Positions 17,878 through 25,505 of a DNA stretch of 64,000 nt are shown piece by piece. The DNA lies in assembly GCF_025399895.1 (NCBI RefSeq), contig NZ_JAODUA010000015.1:62001-126000 (forward strand). The letters are read 5' to 3'. This DNA comes from Streptomyces sp. ASQP_92 (GTDB taxonomy: Bacteria; Actinomycetota; Actinomycetes; Streptomycetales; Streptomycetaceae). Numbering within the stretch: the first letter of the stretch is position 1; every line of letters starts with the position of its first letter. The position numbers and the translations under genes were made by a program. The notes below the pieces were generated by a model. That model was not told where the DNA came from. It made no database searches and saw nothing but the letters and a program-made list of their open reading frames with translations.

Positions 17878-18345
17878 GTGGACCGTCATGGTGAAGATCC
17901 CATCAACTGGTGCCCGAGCGGAGACGCCCACCGTCCGGAATCCGTCGTCCTGGGCGTCAGATCGGGGGACAACGGCCAGGTCGTCTATCTGGACGAGCCG
18001 GTGCCCGCGGCGGACGTGCTGTCGAGCATCCCCGAAGGCATCGCACCCCACCGGATCCTCCGGTTCGCCTCGCACTGCACCTCCGCCTGCGCCAACCGGG
18101 TGGGCGACGACTGCGGTCTGATCCAGCGCATCCAGACGCTGCCGTCGTCGCGCGACACGGGTGCCGTGCCGCGGTGCCACCTCCGTCCGCACTGCAAGTG
18201 GTGGAATCAGACGGGCGTGGACGCCTGCCACCGCTGTCCCGCCCTGTCCACGCTCAACTCCACCGACGACCGTCTCGCCGTACTGGTCGCCGATCCCGCC
18301 ACGACCGTCGAGCAGTTGGAGAGCTGGATCGCCGCCGCCGAGTGA
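17878..18345 (+). CDS. cysteine-rich protein, possible metal/Fe-S binder
   Basis: A 155-residue protein without a signal peptide. It has eight cysteines, at about 12, 67, 71, 79, 100, 106, 117 and 120. Seven form two clusters: C-x3-C-x7-C (HCTSACANRVGDDCG) and C-x5-C-x10-C-x2-C (CHLRPHCKWWNQTG, then ACHRCPALST). The pattern resembles a metal-binding or Fe-S domain seen in uncharacterised actinobacterial proteins. GTG 17878 follows GGAGGAG. Its close coupling to a secreted peptide suggests a joint role, perhaps maturation or sensing, but this is inference. Confidence 0.65.
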   Translation: MDRHGEDPINWCPSGDAHRPESVVLGVRSGDNGQVVYLDEPVPAADVLSSIPEGIAPHRILRFASHCTSACANRVGDDCGLIQRIQTLPSSRDTGAVPRCHLRPHCKWWNQTGVDACHRCPALSTLNSTDDRLAVLVADPATTVEQLESWIAAAE

Positions 18346-18369
18346 GGCACCCGGCCCGTTCGCCGTCGA

Positions 18370-18396
18370 GCCCGCCGCCCCCTCCGGGCGGCGGGC
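18370..18396. terminator. bidirectional hairpin terminator
   Basis: A perfect 11-bp stem GCCCGCCGCCC / GGGCGGCGGGC with loop CCTCC lies between the convergent cysteine-rich gene and the IclR-like gene. Confidence 0.8.
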
Positions 18397-18447
18397 ATCG
18401 GCGGCCTGCCCTCGCTCGTGGGGCAGCCGTGCGCGTGGTCAGCACGG

Positions 18448-20115
18448 TCACGGGAGGGCGCTGGCCCGGCCGGTCGCGGCCCAAGTGGCGTGGTCTGTCG
18501 GCGAGTTGGGGCGCGGGGACGGCGCGTCGTCGGTGAGGAGATGGGCGAGGAGAAGGCCGGTGGTGCGTTCGCTCAACTCTCGTGCGGCGTCGAGGAGTCG
18601 GGGGTATTGCCGCACGGGGAGGGAGAGGGCGACGCAGGAGGCCCGGCCCGGCAGGCCGAGCGAGTAGGCGACGCAGACCTCGCGGCAGGAGTACTCCAGA
18701 AGATCGAACTGGGCCGCGTGGGGGCCGTGTCCGTCGAGGGAGTCCAGGAGGGCGCGGGGGTCGGTGATGGTGCGCTCGGTGAGCTGGATCGAGGGATAGC
18801 GGGCGAGGTGATCCATGCGCGAGCCGAAGTCGAGCTGGGCGAGCAGGCTCTTGCCGACGGCGCTGGCATGCGCGGTGTCGCGGAAGGCGACCCACTCCTC
18901 GACGGCCGGTGCGTCCGGGCTGTGCGCGGATGTGAGGACCTGCACCTCGCCGTCGGTGTAGGTGCTGAGGTAGACGGCGGCGCCGATCCGGTCCCGTAGA
19001 CCGGCCAGTGTCTGTTCCAGTAACACACCGTGCTGGTCGGGCCGGGTCGCCATCTTCATGACGGGCCCGGCGAAGTGGACACCCGCGACGGTCTCGACCA
19101 GGTGCTGCTCGCGCAGCCAGTGCAGCAGCCAGGCGGTGGCGGCCAGGGACATGCGGCCACGCCGGGCCAGGGTGCGGGTGGTGACACCGTCGGCGGCGCA
19201 GACGTGCTGGAGAAGGTCCCGGGCGCGTTGGGCGGCCTGGGTCCTGGGGGACGAGGCCGCCGGAGCGGGCTGGTTGCGGGCGATGTCGTTCAGGATCGCC
19301 GGCCGCAGGGCGTTGACCGACCAGCAGGGCTCCTCGCCGCCGGGATCGGGCGCGGCCCCCGCCGCGGCCACCGCGGCGACGATGTCGGGTGTGAACCCGG
19401 GCAGCGGCTGGGCGATCCCGGTGTCCAGACCGCCGCGGAGCGCCGCCAGATGCGGCCGGGCCCCGCCGTCCTCGGGCTCGACGTACAGCGGGAGCGGCGC
19501 TCCGCCGCCGTCGGGCAGCAGGGGGGGAGGGATGAGGACGAGGTGGGGGCGGCCCATCGCGGTCCCCGCCTCGGAGTCGCAGAGGTGGGCCGGGACAACG
19601 GCCGGGGGCAGCAGGGCGCCCTCGGGAACACCGAGACGCTCGCGCACCTCGTCGAAGAACGTCGGATCCTCGACCCGTACGGGCCCGGCGTCGGGTGGGC
19701 GGCGGGCCGTGCCGGCGAGCAGCCGGCGGGCGTCCCCGTGGCCGTGCCGGGCGGCCTCGGCGATGAGGAAGGTGGCTTCCTGTGCCCAGTCCTCACCGGC
19801 CCGCAGCGCGGCCACGGCCAGCCGGAACAGCGCGCCGGGGTGCCCGGCGGACGCCGCCTGGCCGAGCCAGTCCGCGGCGGTGCTCAGCTCGTCGCGGGCC
19901 AACGCCTTGGACCCGAGGCGGAACAGGGAGTTCGCCTGCGCCCGGGCCTCCCGGTCGAGGCGGTAGGTGTGGGAGAGCGGGCCGAAGTCACCGTCGGGCC
20001 GGTCCCAGTGGTCCGGCGCTCCGGCCAACCGGCCCATGAGTGCGAGCAGTTGCGCATGATCCTGCGGAGCCGGGCGGCCGCTGTTGTCCTCGTTGAAGCG
20101 GCTCACATCCGTCAC
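18448..20115 (-). CDS. Sel1/TPR-like plus IclR-type regulator fusion
   Basis: A 555-aa multidomain protein. Residues of about 55-135 look like Sel1/TPR helices (AADWLGQAASAGHPGALFRL, then LIAEAARHGHGDARRLLAG). A Pro-rich middle (about 140-280) is unassigned. Residues of about 290-350 form an IclR-like winged helix (LQHVCAADGVTTRTLARRGR). Residues of about 355-530 form an IclR effector domain (GAAVYLSTYTDGEVQV, ASAVGKSLL). The GTG start overlaps the sigma-factor stop as GTGA, so translation is coupled. It may sense a ligand and modulate the sigma factor. IclR proteins are normally about 260 aa, so the N-terminal extension is notable. Confidence 0.8.
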   Translation of the reverse strand: MTDVSRFNEDNSGRPAPQDHAQLLALMGRLAGAPDHWDRPDGDFGPLSHTYRLDREARAQANSLFRLGSKALARDELSTAADWLGQAASAGHPGALFRLAVAALRAGEDWAQEATFLIAEAARHGHGDARRLLAGTARRPPDAGPVRVEDPTFFDEVRERLGVPEGALLPPAVVPAHLCDSEAGTAMGRPHLVLIPPPLLPDGGGAPLPLYVEPEDGGARPHLAALRGGLDTGIAQPLPGFTPDIVAAVAAAGAAPDPGGEEPCWSVNALRPAILNDIARNQPAPAASSPRTQAAQRARDLLQHVCAADGVTTRTLARRGRMSLAATAWLLHWLREQHLVETVAGVHFAGPVMKMATRPDQHGVLLEQTLAGLRDRIGAAVYLSTYTDGEVQVLTSAHSPDAPAVEEWVAFRDTAHASAVGKSLLAQLDFGSRMDHLARYPSIQLTERTITDPRALLDSLDGHGPHAAQFDLLEYSCREVCVAYSLGLPGRASCVALSLPVRQYPRLLDAARELSERTTGLLLAHLLTDDAPSPRPNSPTDHATWAATGRASALP

Positions 20116-20732
20116 CTTTCCTTCCTCACGTGGGGCTTCTTCTGATGTCTGTGCCGGATGAACTCGGCCAGCGCCCTGCGCAGATCGAGGACCGCGTTGT
20201 AGCGCTCCCGGTGCACACGGGCGGCTCCGACGCCGAGCGCGGCCGCGATCTCGATGTCGGTGAGCCCCTGGCTCTGGAGATGGGCCACATGCCGGCGTTC
20301 GCTCACCGGCATCGCCTCGATCGCGGGAATCACCAGGTCGTTGAGGACGTCGACCTCCTCCGCCTCCGGCAGCACGGACAGCGAGGCTTCGAGGTCCGCG
20401 CCGTTCATCAGGTCGAGGCGGCGGTCCGCCCGCAGGCTGTCCAGGGCCAGATTCCGTGCGGTCCTGCGCACATAGGCCGCCAGTTTCACTCCCTCGTCCA
20501 GGTCGCCCCTCGCAGCCTTGCTCAGAACCCGCATGAACGCCTCGTCGACACAGTCCCGGCAGGCCTCCAGGGAAAGCTGCCGATTGGACAGCCTCCGCAG
20601 CACCGGCGGCTCGCGGTCCATGAACAGGTCGTACAGATCCTGGAGTTGGCGTCCCAGACCCGATGCCGGCCCCGCCTCCGCCGCCGCCTCACGCGCCTCA
20701 CCGCCTACCACGGACTGCGCTCTTCCACCCAT
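20112..20732 (-). CDS. RNA polymerase sigma factor, ECF-like
   Basis: A 206-aa sigma-70-like protein. A region-2-like segment lies at about 55-115 (LEACRDCVDEAFMRVLS, then AYVRRTARNLALDSLRADRR). Region 4 lies at about 140-195 (AIEAMPVSERRHVAHLQSQG, then LTDIEIAAALGVGAARVHRE). No extra C-terminal domain is present. ATG 20732 is chosen as the last good start before region 2. It overlaps the 3' end of the small membrane protein gene and ends in a GTGA overlap with the Sel1/IclR gene. No zinc anti-sigma gene is adjacent, so the coupled regulator is the natural partner. Confidence 0.82.
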   Translation of the reverse strand: MGGRAQSVVGGEAREAAAEAGPASGLGRQLQDLYDLFMDREPPVLRRLSNRQLSLEACRDCVDEAFMRVLSKAARGDLDEGVKLAAYVRRTARNLALDSLRADRRLDLMNGADLEASLSVLPEAEEVDVLNDLVIPAIEAMPVSERRHVAHLQSQGLTDIEIAAALGVGAARVHRERYNAVLDLRRALAEFIRHRHQKKPHVRKER

Positions 20733-20983
20733 GGCCGCGCGCCGCCCGTGGTCGGCGCGAGATGGACCATGACGGCGACGGTGTGATCGGGTGCGGTCTC
20801 GACGTGGACTATCGCCACCGCGGGCGGGCAACCGCACAGAGCGGCCGGTGGGAGCGGGGCGACCGGTGTTGTCCCGGCCCGGGCACGTCGCCCGTCCCGG
20901 CACGCGTGTAACAGGACGACCAGCGCGTGCACCGCGCCGACAGCGGCCGTCACAGCTCCGAGCCAGTCCAAGAACCGCGTCAT
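20705..20983 (-). CDS. small membrane-anchored protein upstream of sigma factor
   Basis: A 92-residue protein starting MTRFLDWLGAVTAAVGAVHALVVLLHAC, which forms one transmembrane helix, then GRRARAG and a C-terminal part with CGCPPAVAIVHVETAPDH. ATG 20983 follows GGAGATCC. It overlaps the sigma gene start by 28 bp on the same strand, so the three leftward genes form an operon. The topology suggests a short membrane partner, possibly for the sigma factor, but I recognise no anti-sigma motif. Confidence 0.5.
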   Translation of the reverse strand: MTRFLDWLGAVTAAVGAVHALVVLLHACRDGRRARAGTTPVAPLPPAALCGCPPAVAIVHVETAPDHTVAVMVHLAPTTGGARPWVEERSPW

Positions 20984-21308
20984 GAGAGTGGATCTCCGTT
21001 TGCTAGAGGCGGACGCGGAAGGCGCCCTCGTACCCCCTGACGTCCGGCCCACCCCAGATCTCCCTCGGGGACCACAAACCACTGGAATTGACCAATCCCA
21101 CGACCGAAGCCGCCCACCCCTGACCGGACTCCGGTGGCCTTCGGCCGCACCCGACACACCGTCCGCGTCCGGTGCGCCGGGTGGCTGGAGGTGCGGCGAG
21201 GAAGCCCCGCTGCGATCGGCTCGCGTGTCACTGCGTGGTCGCGCGCCCTCGGGCTCACATCATGGCGGGGGCGCCCGCCCCCGGGAGGCCCGCGAGGGAG
21301 TGTGCAGG
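20984..21308. other. divergent intergenic region
   Basis: About 325 bp separate the leftward sigma operon from the rightward isomerase-like gene. Both promoters must lie here. No strong -35/-10 pair, palindrome or small RNA is evident; open frames across it have atypical composition. Confidence 0.45.
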
Positions 21309-22115
21309 ATGTGGCGGAACGACGGCTGGGACGTACGGGTCAGGCTCGGGGTGCTCACTCCGCACGCGGACGTGGGGCCGGAGTCCGAGCTCCGCGCGAT
21401 GGCCCCCTCCGACGTCGGCCTGCACACCGCGCGGGTGCCGTTCGGCGCGATGCGGTCGGGAGGCGGGATGGACCCGACGATTCCGCTGGCGCCGGTGCGG
21501 GCGTTCGCCGAGCCGCCGTTCGTGGACGAGGCAGCCGAGCGGCTCGCCGCCGCACCGCTGGACGCGATGGGCTTCGCCTTCACCAGCTCGGCCTACGTCC
21601 TCGGCGCCGCGGCCGAGGCGGCGATGCTGGACCGTCTGTGCACCCGGGCGGGGGGTGTCCCGGTGGTCGCCACCTGCGCCGCCATGGTGGAGGCTCTGCG
21701 CGTGATTGGGGCGTCGCGCCCGGCGCTCGTCGATCCGCCCTGGTTCGACACGGAGTTGAACGAGCTGGGGCGGCGCTACTACCAGGACGCGGGCTTCGAG
21801 GTTCCCTTCTCGGCTCCCTGCTCGCTGCCCAGCGGGCAGACCCTGGTTCGGCCCGCCGACTTGTACGAGTGGGTAAGCGCGCATGTGCCGGAGCGTGCCG
21901 ACGCCGTGGTGCTGGGCGGCAACGGGTTGCGCGCGGTCGGCGTGATCGAACGGCTCGAACTGCGCCTGGAACGACCGGTGTTGACGCCCAATCAGGTCCT
22001 GTTGTGGGCGATGCTGCGCGCGGCCGGTACGTTCACCGACGACATCACGGGTTACGGACGGCTCTTCTCGCTCCCCGAGCCCCCGCCGCGGGAGAGAGCC
22101 GCCTCGGCCCGCTGA
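21309..22115 (+). CDS. maleate isomerase / arylmalonate decarboxylase-like protein lacking the usual catalytic Cys
   Basis: A 268-aa protein of the Asp/Glu racemase superfamily, closest in layout to maleate cis-trans isomerases and arylmalonate decarboxylases. The N-terminal half contains GFAFTSSAYVLG and ATCAAMVEALRVIG; the C-terminal half contains DAVVLGGNGLRAVGVIERLE and TPNQVLLWAMLRAAG. In the family the second catalytic cysteine sits in a segment like LSCGGL or SCTNL; here it reads LGGNGL, and the first Cys position reads FTSS. The enzyme may be inactive for racemisation or use other chemistry. ATG 21309 is preceded by a purine-rich AGGGAG. Confidence 0.7.
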   Translation: MWRNDGWDVRVRLGVLTPHADVGPESELRAMAPSDVGLHTARVPFGAMRSGGGMDPTIPLAPVRAFAEPPFVDEAAERLAAAPLDAMGFAFTSSAYVLGAAAEAAMLDRLCTRAGGVPVVATCAAMVEALRVIGASRPALVDPPWFDTELNELGRRYYQDAGFEVPFSAPCSLPSGQTLVRPADLYEWVSAHVPERADAVVLGGNGLRAVGVIERLELRLERPVLTPNQVLLWAMLRAAGTFTDDITGYGRLFSLPEPPPRERAASAR

Positions 22116-22178
22116 GGGCGGGCGGTACCTGTCGAGGGCGCGATGCCCCGAAAGGCTCCTCGCGCTCCCGAGGCGGGC

Positions 22179-22793
22179 TCACTGCTGCGCCGGTTCCGCC
22201 GCGAAGGCGTCCAACTGGTCCCTCGACCACGTGAGCCTGCCCCCTCGCAGATCCCCGACGACCCCGCGCACCCACTCCAGCTCCGCCGCCGTGACGGCCC
22301 GCAGATACTCGGTCTCCAGGCGCGTGATGCGCGGCAGGCCCTGCTTCTCCTCCGAGGCCACGGCCGCCTCCAGCCCGTCGAGCCGCTCCGCCAGGGCGTC
22401 GGCCCGCCGCTTCAGGACGTCCGCGATCTCCTCCGGCATGAGCAGCAGCAGATTCGAGAGAGCGGCCGGGAACTCGGGGAACTCCGGCTTCGGCGAGGCG
22501 AGCATCTCCTCCAGCCAGGCCCGCGCCGTCGCGCGCCCCGCGTCGGTCACCTCGTAGACGGTCCGCTCGGGGTACTGCTGATCGCGCCCTGTCTCGCGGA
22601 CCGCGATCAGCCCGTCGCCGCTGAGCCGCTCGATCGTGCGGTACAGGCTCGCGCGCTGTTTGACGTTGACGACCTGCTCCTTGCCCCAGTCCTTGACCAG
22701 CCGCTGAATGCCGTACGGGTGCAGCGGCTTGTAGTGCAGCAGCGCCAGAACGGTCAGAGCCAGCGGAGAGCTGCGAGGAGCGGAGGTCGTCAT
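22179..22793 (-). CDS. PadR family transcriptional regulator
   Basis: A 204-aa regulator. The PadR winged helix covers about residues 10-95 (LALTVLALLHYKPLHPYGIQ, VVNVKQRASLYRTIERLSGD, YEVTDAGR). A C-terminal helical domain of about 100 residues (AALSNLLLLMPEEIADVLKR) provides dimerisation. ATG 22793 is used; ATG 22802 three codons upstream is equally possible. It is divergent from a monooxygenase operon with a promoter region dense in ACTAGT elements, the typical PadR repressor-target arrangement. The ligand is unknown. Confidence 0.9.
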   Translation of the reverse strand: MTTSAPRSSPLALTVLALLHYKPLHPYGIQRLVKDWGKEQVVNVKQRASLYRTIERLSGDGLIAVRETGRDQQYPERTVYEVTDAGRATARAWLEEMLASPKPEFPEFPAALSNLLLLMPEEIADVLKRRADALAERLDGLEAAVASEEKQGLPRITRLETEYLRAVTAAELEWVRGVVGDLRGGRLTWSRDQLDAFAAEPAQQ

Positions 22794-22817
22794 GGACCCC
22801 ATCCTAGCCTCGGAACG

Positions 22818-22856
22818 ACTAGTTGACGTGAGACTAGTTTCAGTACAACTATTAGT
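22818..22856. promoter_or_regulatory. PadR divergent promoter with repeated ACTAGT operators
   Basis: ACTAGT occurs at 22818-22823 and 22833-22838, and ACTATTAGT follows at 22848-22856. A rightward -35-like TTGACG (22823-22828) lies between the first two. The spacing of 15 bp between palindromes puts them about 1.5 helix turns apart. The site lies between the PadR gene and the operon starting at 22914. Confidence 0.7.
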
Positions 22857-22913
22857 GGGTCGGCGCGGCAGCATCCACCCAAGCGGCGCCCGCCATCCGA
22901 AAGGACCACCCAG

Positions 22914-23375
22914 ATGTCCCTCACCGAACGCATCCACTCCGACCACGGGCTCATCAAGCGCCTGGGCAACTGGACGGAGGCCGGACGCTTCGAGGTCAAG
23001 GCCCGCCACGGCGCCGCCGTCCTCGACCTCCGTTCCCCCGGCCTCCCCGACGACATCGAGATCCACCTCGACATGGACCGGGCCCTGGTGAAGCTCCTCG
23101 TCGACGACCGCACCGCCATCGACCACTGGAACCTGAAGTGGACCGCCCGCGGCAGGATCAAGGACGCGGGCTCCACGCCCACCCCGGACGTGCCGCCCGC
23201 CCGCCGCGTCCATCTGACCGGCTCCGCGGCCAACAGCGAGATACGCGTCCACCGGGGCGGCATCGCCCTCCTGTCCGCGATGTTCTCCCGCGCGTACGTC
23301 CAGGACGTACGCCGCGCCCACAAGACGGGCGGCGTGCCGACGGTCGCCGACCCCGCTGGGACGTGCCGGTCATGA
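22914..23375 (+). CDS. conserved hypothetical protein in PadR-controlled operon
   Basis: A 153-residue soluble protein, predicted alpha/beta from the sequence, with GAAVLDLRSPGLPDDIEIHL and the basic, possibly partner-binding tail VQDVRRAHKTGG. No signal peptide or known motif is seen. It begins at ATG 22914 and its TGA overlaps the ATG of the monooxygenase (ATGA), so the two are translated together and probably act together. I do not recognise the family; a role in binding or presenting a substrate to the monooxygenase is only a guess. Confidence 0.65.
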   Translation: MSLTERIHSDHGLIKRLGNWTEAGRFEVKARHGAAVLDLRSPGLPDDIEIHLDMDRALVKLLVDDRTAIDHWNLKWTARGRIKDAGSTPTPDVPPARRVHLTGSAANSEIRVHRGGIALLSAMFSRAYVQDVRRAHKTGGVPTVADPAGTCRS

Positions 23376-24580
23376 CCCGTAACGGCAAAGCCCGCACCGC
23401 GCTCGTCATCGGCGGCGGAATCGCGGGACCGGTCGCCGCGATGGCCCTGCGCCGGGCCGGCATCGAAGCCGCCGTGTACGAGGCGTACGACTCCACGGCC
23501 GACGGGGTGGGCGGCGGCATGACCATCGCCCCGAACGGCCAGGACGCCCTCGACGCGATCGGTGCCGGCCACATCGTGCGCACCATCGGCACGCCGGTCA
23601 CCGCCATGGGGCTACGGAGCTGGACGGGCAAGCACCTCGCCCGATTCGCCCCGCCCTCCCGCCTCCCGGTCCAGCGGTTCGTCTGGCGCGCCGACCTCTA
23701 CCGCGCGCTCTACGACGAGACGGCCCGCCGCTCCGTCCCCCTCCACCACGGCAAGCGGCTGACCCGCACGACGGACGACGGCTCCGCCGTCACCGCGCAC
23801 TTCGCGGACGGTACACAGGCGAGCGCCGACATCCTCATCGGCGCCGACGGCATCCGTTCCACCACCCGCTCCCTGATCGACCCGGCCGCACCCGAGCCGC
23901 ACTACGCCGGCCTGGTCTGCTTCGGTGCGCGGATGCACCACTCGGGGATGGCCTCCACCGAAGGGGTCATGTACATGTGCTTCGGCAAGCGCGCCTTCTT
24001 CGGCTACCAGATCTTCGACGACTCCTCGGCGGTCTGGTTCGTCAACCTGCCCCGCAGCAGCCCGATGACGGTCGCCGAAGCCCAGGTGATCGGGGCCGAG
24101 GAGTGGATGCGCACCCTGCTGAGCGCCTTCGCCGACGACCGCACGCCCGCCCTGGAGATGATCGGCCGGACCGACGTCGATCAGCTCCTCATCACCGGAC
24201 CGATGGAGAACATGCCCAGGGTGGCGACCTGGACCCGGGGCCGTACGGCCCTGATCGGCGACGCCGCCCACGCGGCCTCGTCCAGTTCGGGCCAGGGCGC
24301 CTCCATCGCCGCCGAAAGCGCCGTCGAGCTGGCGCGCTGTCTGCGGGACCTGCCCTACGACCAGGCCTTCGCGACGTACGAGCGACTGCGCCGGCCGCGC
24401 GTCGAACGCATCATCAAGCTCGGCGCCCGCACCAACAGCAACAAGACGGCGGGCCCGGTCGGCCGCGTACTGCGCGACCTGGCGATGCCCGTGGCCATGA
24501 AGCTGATCAACCCGGAGAAGACGGCCTGGCAGTTCGACCACCACATCAACTGGGACGCGAGGGCGACCCCGGGGGCGTGA
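23372..24580 (+). CDS. FAD-dependent monooxygenase
   Basis: A 402-aa class A flavoprotein monooxygenase (PHBH/TetX-like). The N-terminal FAD site is VIGGGIAGPVAAMALRRAG (residues of about 11-29), the DG motif is IGADGIRSTTR, and the GD motif is ALIGDAAHAASSSSGQGAS. These enzymes hydroxylate or epoxidise aromatic and polyketide substrates, or inactivate tetracyclines, using NAD(P)H and O2. ATG 23372 overlaps the previous stop. Repression by the divergent PadR protein suggests induction by a substrate-like compound. The substrate is unknown. Confidence 0.9.
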   Translation: MTRNGKARTALVIGGGIAGPVAAMALRRAGIEAAVYEAYDSTADGVGGGMTIAPNGQDALDAIGAGHIVRTIGTPVTAMGLRSWTGKHLARFAPPSRLPVQRFVWRADLYRALYDETARRSVPLHHGKRLTRTTDDGSAVTAHFADGTQASADILIGADGIRSTTRSLIDPAAPEPHYAGLVCFGARMHHSGMASTEGVMYMCFGKRAFFGYQIFDDSSAVWFVNLPRSSPMTVAEAQVIGAEEWMRTLLSAFADDRTPALEMIGRTDVDQLLITGPMENMPRVATWTRGRTALIGDAAHAASSSSGQGASIAAESAVELARCLRDLPYDQAFATYERLRRPRVERIIKLGARTNSNKTAGPVGRVLRDLAMPVAMKLINPEKTAWQFDHHINWDARATPGA

Positions 24581-25076
24581 CCAGGGGCCGGTTCCCGTGC
24601 GTACGTCGAGAGGCGCGCGTCAGCCTCATCGGTGAGGGGCGCGTTCTCGTCCCCGGCCTGGCCGGAGATCCGTCACCCCCCGAACTGGAGCGCGGCGCCG
24701 GACCGCGGTGCCCTCCCTCCCGAGGCGCCGAGTCGCCCTCCCCCGGGGCCCCGGGGTGGCGTTCCTGTGACCAAGCTCGCGGGCCGCCCGGGCTGGTCAG
24801 GCACGCTGCGCCTCAACTCCTGGGGCGCCGACGGCGGTTGGGGAAACGCGCGGGCAAGAGCGGACGCCCCCGCCGCTCGAACGCGCCGCTCTGCGTCGCC
24901 CACGCCTCCGACGCGTGTTGACTTCCCCCTCTAGTGCAGATTCACTAGACCCGCTCTGGTGCGCTCGCGCTATGAAGTAGTGGTGCGGCAGCCGGCGGCC
25001 CGTCCGCGGGACGGGCTCAAGACACCGCGCTGCGCAGATCGCGCCGCATGGGAGCAATCGGGAGGTGAAGGACGCT
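24581..25076. other. intergenic region with CTAGTG dyad
   Basis: About 496 bp without a supportable gene. The left half has GC-rich inverted stretches of no clear use. On the right is a TTGACT at 24919-24924 followed by TCTAGTG-N6-CACTAGA (24930-24936 and 24943-24949), a likely promoter/operator for the signalling operon downstream. Confidence 0.5.
24919..24949 (+). promoter_or_regulatory. candidate promoter and dyad operator for STAS operon
   Basis: A -35-like TTGACT is followed by a 7-bp inverted repeat TCTAGTG / CACTAGA with 6-nt spacing that would cover the -10 region. It lies about 128 bp before the STAS gene start. Confidence 0.5.
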
Positions 25077-25505
25077 GTGACCGTTTACCCGTTCACGTCA
25101 CATGCCGTGGTTCATGCGGGCGTCGCCCGAGTGACGCTCAACGGTGAACTCGACCTCGATACCGCCCCTTTGGTCCACAACGCCGTCGCGGACTGTCTGG
25201 CGGAGCGGCCCACGACGCTCTGCTTCGACCTCACCGACGTCTCGTTCTGCGACTGTGCCGGACTGGGAGCCCTCCTCACGGCGCGGCTGACCATTCTCGG
25301 GGACGGCGTGGACCTCGTGGTGGAAGGCGTCGGATCGCAGTTGCGGCGGTTGCTGTCCCTGATCGGAGCCGAGGACTTCTTCGCCGCGAAGACCGAGGAC
25401 ACGGACCTGGGCCAGGCCCGCTGGGCTTCCGGAGCGGTCGCCACCCACCGCGTCACCACGGCGGAGACCGCCGTGCCGGTGCCGGCCCGGGACCTTCTGA
25501 GATGA
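25077..25505 (+). CDS. STAS domain protein (anti-sigma antagonist-like)
   Basis: A 142-aa STAS protein with VARVTLNGELDLDTAPLVHN and CFDLTDVSFCDCAGLGALL. In SpoIIAA-like antagonists the phosphorylated serine lies in a DSSG segment; here it reads D-C-A-G, so the usual phosphoserine is absent. GTG 25077 is preferred because GGAGGTGAAGG lies just upstream; GTG 25065 would overlap that site. Its stop overlaps the next gene (ATGA), making it the first member of a four-gene signalling operon. It probably transmits a partner-switch or acts as a scaffold rather than through Ser phosphorylation. Confidence 0.85.
   Translation: MTVYPFTSHAVVHAGVARVTLNGELDLDTAPLVHNAVADCLAERPTTLCFDLTDVSFCDCAGLGALLTARLTILGDGVDLVVEGVGSQLRRLLSLIGAEDFFAAKTEDTDLGQARWASGAVATHRVTTAETAVPVPARDLLR

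Noticed and set aside
22116..22178. Terminator between the isomerase-like and PadR genes
   Set aside because: Only short stems of about 5 bp can be drawn; not convincing.
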